A stretch of DNA of 64,000 nt from Zobellella taiwanensis (GTDB lineage Bacteria; Pseudomonadota; Gammaproteobacteria; Enterobacterales; Aeromonadaceae), in assembly GCF_003012795.1 (NCBI RefSeq), contig NZ_PXYH01000006.1, positions 1 to 64,000 on the forward strand. The letters are read 5' to 3'. Every line of letters starts with the position of its first letter. Within the stretch, counting starts at the first letter, position 1. A program made the translations under genes and the position numbers. The notes under the pieces were generated by a model that saw only the letters and a list, made by a program, of their open reading frames with translations, was not told the origin of the DNA and ran no database searches. This document shows, piece after piece, positions 59,645 to 64,000 of this stretch.

Positions 59645-62365
59645 ATGACTCGGGCCAGACCTGATAATACGTCCTCCCCAATGCCGCCGGGCTCCGTGCC
59701 ACCGGACTGGCACCAAGTATCGCCGGAGCAGGTCGAATCCCTGCTGGGCACGTCGTCCGCGGGATTGAGCCAGGATGAGGCCGAGCGCCGGCTGGCCCGG
59801 GTCGGCCCCAATCGGCTGGCTCGCCAATCGGCCCGGCCCTGGTGGCAGCGCCTGCTGCGCCAGTTCAACAACCTGTTGATCTATGTGCTGCTGGGGGCCG
59901 TGCTGCTGGCGGCGGCAATGCAGCACTGGCTGGATGCGGGGGTGATCCTGGCGGTGGTGCTGTTCAACGGTGTTATCGGCTTTTTGCAGGAAGGGCGTGC
60001 CGAGCAGGCGCTGGACGCCATCCGCAACCTGCTGTCGGCCCGGGCGGAGGTGGTCCGCGACGGTCGCCGGCTTACCCTGGAAACGAGTGAACTGGTGCCC
60101 GGAGACCGGGTGCTGCTGACCGCCGGCGACAAGGTACCCGCCGACATCCGCCTGTGCCAGGCCAGTCAGCTGCAAATCCAGGAGGCGGCCCTGACCGGCG
60201 AGTCTCTGGCCGTCGACAAGGATCCTGCCCCGGTGGCGGCCGATGCCGAACTGGGCGATCGCCGCTGCATGGCCTATTCCGGCACCCTGGTCACCCGGGG
60301 GCAGGGCTGGGGCCTGGTGGTGGCCACCGGCGGCGACACCGAGCTGGGCCGCATCAACCGCCTGCTGTCGACGGTGGAGCAACTGACCACGCCACTGCTG
60401 CGCCAGATGTCGCGGCTGGCGGCGGTGCTGACCCTGGTGGTGCTGGGCATGGCGGTGCTGGTGTTCGTGCTCGGCCTGTGGCGCGGCCAGGATCCGCAAT
60501 TGCTGTTTATGGCCGTGGTCAGCCTGGCGGTGGCGGCCATCCCCGAGGGGCTGCCGACCATTCTGACCGTGGCCCTGGCGATTGGCGTGACCCGCATGGC
60601 CCGGCGCCACGCCATTATCCGCCGGCTGCCGGCAGTGGAAACCCTGGGCGCGGTATCGGTGATCTGTTCCGACAAAACCGGCACCCTGACCCGTAACGAA
60701 ATGCAGGTGACCGAACTGCGCCTGGGGCCGCGGACGATGACGGTAAGCGGCCAGGGCTATGATCCGGCCGGCATCATCCAGGACGGCGCGGGCGAGGCAG
60801 CGCCTTCGGCGGCCCTGTCCTCGTTGTTGCTGGGGTGTGCCCTGTGCAACGACAGCCAACTGACCGAAGCCGGTGGACGCTGGCAGGTGCAGGGCGATCC
60901 CATGGAGGCGGCGCTGCTGGCGCTGGTGCACAAGGGGGGAGGCGATCCCCGGCAATGGCGACGGGAATACCCCCGGCTGGCCGAAATCTCCTTCGACTCG
61001 GCGCGCAAATACATGGCTACCCTGCACCGCACTCCTGCCGGCGAGGGAGTGTTGTTGCTCAAGGGGGCGCCCGACGTGCTGTTGCCCCTGTGTACCCTTC
61101 AGGCCGATGGTGCTCCCCTCGACGAGGCGGATTGGCAGGCACAGGTGGCCAGCCTGGCGGGCCGGGGGCTGCGGGTGCTGGGATTTGCCCTGGCCGAGGC
61201 GCCGGCCGGGCTGAATTGCCTGGGACCGGACTTGCCACTGGTGCGCTGGCGCCTGCTCGGCCTGGCCGGCCTGATGGATCCGCCCCGGGCCGAGGCGGCC
61301 GATGCCATCGCCCGCTGCCATAGGGCCGGCATCCAGGTCAAGATGATCACCGGCGATCACGGGGCCACGGCTTCCGCCATCGCCGGCCGCCTGGGCCTGC
61401 ACAACGCCGCCGAGGTGCTGACCGGGCGCGATATCGAGGGGCTCAGCGACGCCGAGCTGGGCGAGCGGGTGGCGGAGGTGAATGTGTTCGCCCGCACCAC
61501 GCCCGAGCATAAACTGCGCCTGGTGCAGGCGCTGCAATCACGGGGCGCCGTGGTGGCCATGACCGGCGACGGGGTCAACGACGCGCCCGCACTCAAGCGT
61601 GCCGACGTGGGCGTGGCCATGGGCCAGGGCGGCACGGAAGCGGCGAAGGAGGCGGGGGATATGGTGCTGACCGACGATAATTTCGCCACCATCACCCGGG
61701 CGGTGCACGAAGGCCGCATCGTGTACGACAACCTGAAAAAGGCGGTGGTGTTCCTGTTGCCGATCAACGGCGGCGAATCCCTGTCCATCATACTGGCGCT
61801 GCTGCTATCGCTGACCTTGCCGATAGAGCCGCTGCAAATCCTGTGGGTGAACATGGTCAGCTCCATCGGCCTGGCCATGGCGCTCGGTTTCGAGGCCGGT
61901 GAGCCGGGGGTGATGCGCCGCCCGCCCCGGGATCCCGGGGCGGCCATGCTGTCTCCTTTTCTGGTCTGGCGTATCCTGCTGGTATCGGCGCTGTTCACCG
62001 CCGGCATTTTCGGGGTATTTCTGTGGGCCAGGGCCCAGGGCCTGGGCGAGGCCTATGGCCGGACTATGGCGGTCAACACCCTGGTGGCGATGGAGGTCTG
62101 GTACCTGTTCAGCGTACGCTACCTGTACGGAGGCTCCCTGAGCTGGCGCGGCCTCAGGGGCACGGGGCCGGTACTGCTGGCGGTGGCCCTGGTGCTGGTA
62201 TTGCAACTGATGTTCATCTATAGCCCGCCCATGCAGCACTGGTTTGGCAGTGTCGCCCTCTCCCCCTGGCACGGCCTGTTGACGGTGCTGGTCGGGCTGC
62301 TGGTATTTCTGATCCTGGAGCTGGAAAAATGGCTGATAACACGCTGGAACATAACTACCGGCTGA
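59645..62365 (+). CDS. P2-type cation-transporting ATPase
   Basis: This is a 906-residue P-type ATPase of the Ca2+/Na+ (P2) group. Phosphorylated Asp343 is in Ser-Asp-Lys-Thr-Gly-Thr-Leu-Thr, the M4 motif is Ala-Ala-Ile-Pro-Glu-Gly-Leu-Pro and the hinge motif Thr-Gly-Asp-Gly-Val-Asn-Asp. About ten membrane segments are visible. The Pro-Glu-Gly-Leu-Pro site suggests Ca2+, but the bacterial group also contains Na+ and unknown pumps. ATG 59645 starts the cytoplasmic N-domain. Confidence 0.92.
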   Translation: MTRARPDNTSSPMPPGSVPPDWHQVSPEQVESLLGTSSAGLSQDEAERRLARVGPNRLARQSARPWWQRLLRQFNNLLIYVLLGAVLLAAAMQHWLDAGVILAVVLFNGVIGFLQEGRAEQALDAIRNLLSARAEVVRDGRRLTLETSELVPGDRVLLTAGDKVPADIRLCQASQLQIQEAALTGESLAVDKDPAPVAADAELGDRRCMAYSGTLVTRGQGWGLVVATGGDTELGRINRLLSTVEQLTTPLLRQMSRLAAVLTLVVLGMAVLVFVLGLWRGQDPQLLFMAVVSLAVAAIPEGLPTILTVALAIGVTRMARRHAIIRRLPAVETLGAVSVICSDKTGTLTRNEMQVTELRLGPRTMTVSGQGYDPAGIIQDGAGEAAPSAALSSLLLGCALCNDSQLTEAGGRWQVQGDPMEAALLALVHKGGGDPRQWRREYPRLAEISFDSARKYMATLHRTPAGEGVLLLKGAPDVLLPLCTLQADGAPLDEADWQAQVASLAGRGLRVLGFALAEAPAGLNCLGPDLPLVRWRLLGLAGLMDPPRAEAADAIARCHRAGIQVKMITGDHGATASAIAGRLGLHNAAEVLTGRDIEGLSDAELGERVAEVNVFARTTPEHKLRLVQALQSRGAVVAMTGDGVNDAPALKRADVGVAMGQGGTEAAKEAGDMVLTDDNFATITRAVHEGRIVYDNLKKAVVFLLPINGGESLSIILALLLSLTLPIEPLQILWVNMVSSIGLAMALGFEAGEPGVMRRPPRDPGAAMLSPFLVWRILLVSALFTAGIFGVFLWARAQGLGEAYGRTMAVNTLVAMEVWYLFSVRYLYGGSLSWRGLRGTGPVLLAVALVLVLQLMFIYSPPMQHWFGSVALSPWHGLLTVLVGLLVFLILELEKWLITRWNITTG

Positions 62366-62865
62366 CCCTGGTGCGCCACGCCAAGTCGAGCTGGGCGTCG
62401 CCGGTGCCGGCAGACCGGCTGCGCCCCCTTAATCAGCGGGGGCGGCGCGAGCTGCCGCAGATGGCGGCGCGGCTGGCCGGACGGCTCGGCTGCCCCGGGC
62501 GCATCCTGGTCAGCCCGGCATTGCGCACCCGGGCTACCGCCGAGGCCTTCGTCGAGGCCCTGGGCTGTCCGCCGGAGCGGGTCCGGCTGGAGGAAGAGCT
62601 CTACGAAGCCGATGGCGAGCGGCTGCTGGCGGTGCTGCGGCGACAAGCCGCCGATTGCCGCCACCTGATGGTGGTGGGGCACATGCCCGGCCTGGGCGAG
62701 CTGGCCCGGACCCTGTGCGGCGGACCTGAGGACAAGTTCCCCACCTGCGCCGTGCTGCACATGGGCTTGAATATAGCACAATGGTCCCGTTTGGAGCCTG
62801 GCTCGGGCCGGCTGTTGTGGTATGCCACACCCCGTTCGGAGGGGCTTCGCCAGGACTATGCTTAA
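62329..62865 (+). CDS. SixA-like histidine phosphatase
   Basis: This is a 178-residue protein of the histidine-phosphatase superfamily. The N-terminal Arg-His-Ala-Lys-Ser-Ser-Trp (phosphohistidine His17) and Val-Val-Gly-His-Met-Pro match the SixA group, which removes phosphate from histidine phosphotransfer proteins. It overlaps the ATPase gene by 37 bases and so is translated together with it. Confidence 0.85.
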   Translation: MADNTLEHNYRLTLVRHAKSSWASPVPADRLRPLNQRGRRELPQMAARLAGRLGCPGRILVSPALRTRATAEAFVEALGCPPERVRLEEELYEADGERLLAVLRRQAADCRHLMVVGHMPGLGELARTLCGGPEDKFPTCAVLHMGLNIAQWSRLEPGSGRLLWYATPRSEGLRQDYA

Positions 62866-62892
62866 GGGTCGAGACCTGAGCGAGAGAATGCC

Positions 62893-63732
62893 ATGGCGTT
62901 TGAACTTTGCCCGGCGCAGCCACTGGATCTGGCGCTGCGCGAGGCGGCCCGGGAGCTGCTGGAGCGCTCCGCCCGTTCGCTGGCCCGGGAGCCGGCGGCG
63001 AAGGCCGTGCACGACAGCCGCAAGAACCTGAAGAAACTGCGCGCCCTGTTGCGCTTGATCGCCGGCCCGTTGGGGCATCGTTTTCGTCGCGACGACCGCG
63101 GCCTGCGGGACATCGCCCGGGCCCTGGCGCCGCTGCGCGACCTGGAGGTGCAGCGCCGGCTGCTCGGCCAGCTGTCGGCGCGCCATCCGGCCCTGGCCGG
63201 GGCCAGCCAGGACCTGGCCGCCACCCTGCCGGCCCCGCCCGGGGCGGACAGGATCCTCCGCCACTGCGCCCTGGCCCTGCTCGATGCCCGCGAACGAGTG
63301 GCGCGCTGGCCACGGCTGGCGCCGCGTTTTCGGACCCTGGTCGGCGGCCTGAGCGCCGTTGGCCTGCAGGCCGGCGAGATGCCGGCGGCGGCCGGGCAGG
63401 ACGGAGAAGCCTGGCACCAGTGGCGCAAGGCGGTCAAATATCATGGCTATCAACTGCGCTTTTTACGTCCCCTGGGGGGCGACGGGCTGGCTACACGTCT
63501 GCGTCGGCTCGGCGAACTGGGCGAATGCCTGGGGGAGGAGCACGATCTGGACCTGCTGGCGGGCCTGTTCCTGGCGCGGATGCCTGGACCGGCCGGCGCC
63601 GTCCTGCCGGCACTGCGGGAGCCGCAACGGGTGTTGCGCCAACGGGCGCTGGCGCTCGGTGCCGAGCTGTTCGATCCGGCCACGGACTGGATGGCGGAGC
63701 TGCGGGCCGGCTGGCGCCGGGGAAGGACCTGA
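62893..63732 (+). CDS. CHAD domain protein
   Basis: This is a 279-residue helical protein with the conserved His and basic residues of CHAD (Val-His-Asp-Ser-Arg-Lys-Asn-Leu-Lys-Lys-Leu-Arg and Trp-Arg-Lys-Ala-Val-Lys-Tyr), which bind inorganic polyphosphate. It lacks the CYTH triphosphatase half found in fused proteins. It starts 28 bases after the SixA-like gene. Confidence 0.9.
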   Translation: MAFELCPAQPLDLALREAARELLERSARSLAREPAAKAVHDSRKNLKKLRALLRLIAGPLGHRFRRDDRGLRDIARALAPLRDLEVQRRLLGQLSARHPALAGASQDLAATLPAPPGADRILRHCALALLDARERVARWPRLAPRFRTLVGGLSAVGLQAGEMPAAAGQDGEAWHQWRKAVKYHGYQLRFLRPLGGDGLATRLRRLGELGECLGEEHDLDLLAGLFLARMPGPAGAVLPALREPQRVLRQRALALGAELFDPATDWMAELRAGWRRGRT

Positions 63733-63733
63733 C

Positions 63734-64000
63734 TCAGCCCAGCGGCAGCAGGATGGCCGTGAGCTTCCAGTCCACTCCGCGCCGGCTCAGGATGAACTCC
63801 GCCTGCCTGCCGTCCCGGTCGGTGACGGTCACTACAAAGGTGTCGAACGAACGGTAACCCATGCGGGCTTCATCGAAGGGGCGCCTGCGCTCGCCGGCCG
63901 GTTGCCCGCCGTCCCCGCCGGCGGACGGCGTGGGCTCGGGGATGCCGGGCACCGGGGTTTCGCCGCGCATCAGCCGTTCTATGCCGGCTGGGGTGGCATA
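63734..64000 (-). CDS. DUF2939-like protein, C-terminal part (cut by window edge)
   Basis: The frame ends at 63734 and is open to the right edge, giving about 88 residues. The final Phe-Val-Val-Thr-Val and Asp-Trp-Lys-Leu-Thr-Ala-Ile-Leu-Leu-Pro-Leu resemble the end of DUF2939 proteins. The start, normally with a signal anchor, lies beyond the window. Convergent with the CHAD gene. Confidence 0.65.
   Translation of the reverse strand, partial: YATPAGIERLMRGETPVPGIPEPTPSAGGDGGQPAGERRRPFDEARMGYRSFDTFVVTVTDRDGRQAEFILSRRGVDWKLTAILLPLG

Noticed and set aside
59063..61537. 824-codon minus-strand open frame opposite the P2-type ATPase gene
   Set aside because: High G+C makes the antisense frame open; the plus strand encodes all P-type ATPase motifs, and the reverse product is rich in Gln/His/Gly with no domain.

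Overview
The window reads as a gammaproteobacterial chromosome, high in G+C, most like an Aeromonadales member of the Oceanimonas/Zobellella/Oceanisphaera type. This genus-level call is an inference. It rests on the core gene orders pncC-recA-recX-alaS-csrA-tRNA, oadGAB, mrcA-pilMNOPQ-aroKB-damX-dam and rpe-gph-trpS, and on the sodium-pumping oxaloacetate decarboxylase. No rRNA is present to place it further.

Positions 1-19.5 kb are accessory. (i) 112-4181 is the mer end of a Tn21-family mercury transposon (merR divergent from merTPCADE). It has an intact 38-bp terminal repeat at 4144-4181 and a truncated urf2 start after merE, and it is inserted into an ISL3-family transposase gene whose 3' part and right end follow (4182-5058). 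(ii) 5154-15413 is a copper/silver resistance island. A CopR-type regulator lies at the left edge and its probable sensor kinase at the right edge. Between them are a Met-rich multicopper oxidase with eight tandem repeats, CopB, two cupredoxins, a cytochrome c, a CopA-type P1B ATPase, a DUF2933 protein, an extremely Met-rich periplasmic protein and an HMA-like protein with a Cys-Cys tail. A perfect-arm cop box lies between copR and the oxidase gene. (iii) 15583-19531 is a minus-strand cassette (DUF932, YqaJ exonuclease, zinc-binding-like protein, a 29-residue membrane peptide, RadC, YkvA) of the kind carried by conjugative elements.

From 19.9 kb the window is largely core: pncC, LexA-controlled recA, recX, alaS, csrA, a tRNA-Ser and three identical tRNA-Arg genes, oadGAB, a Tim44-like protein, pldA, dnaB, alr, a BASS transporter, zur, a decayed integrase next to dusA (a known integration hotspot), a YdcH-family protein, a peroxiredoxin-glutaredoxin fusion, oxyR, mrcA (with an apparent one-base frameshift), pilMNOPQ, aroK, aroB, damX, dam, rpe, gph and trpS.

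The right end carries a tyrosine/homogentisate degradation cluster (hmgA, fahA, maiA, acetoacetyl-CoA synthetase) divergent from a MarR-type regulator. It is followed by a P2-type cation ATPase overlapping a SixA-like phosphatase gene, a CHAD protein, and the end of a DUF2939 gene that runs off the window. Two copies of a structured dispersed repeat lie at 46.5 kb and 57.6 kb. The most unusual material is the small-protein part of the copper island (12.7-13.9 kb), the accessory recombination cassette and the dispersed structured repeat.
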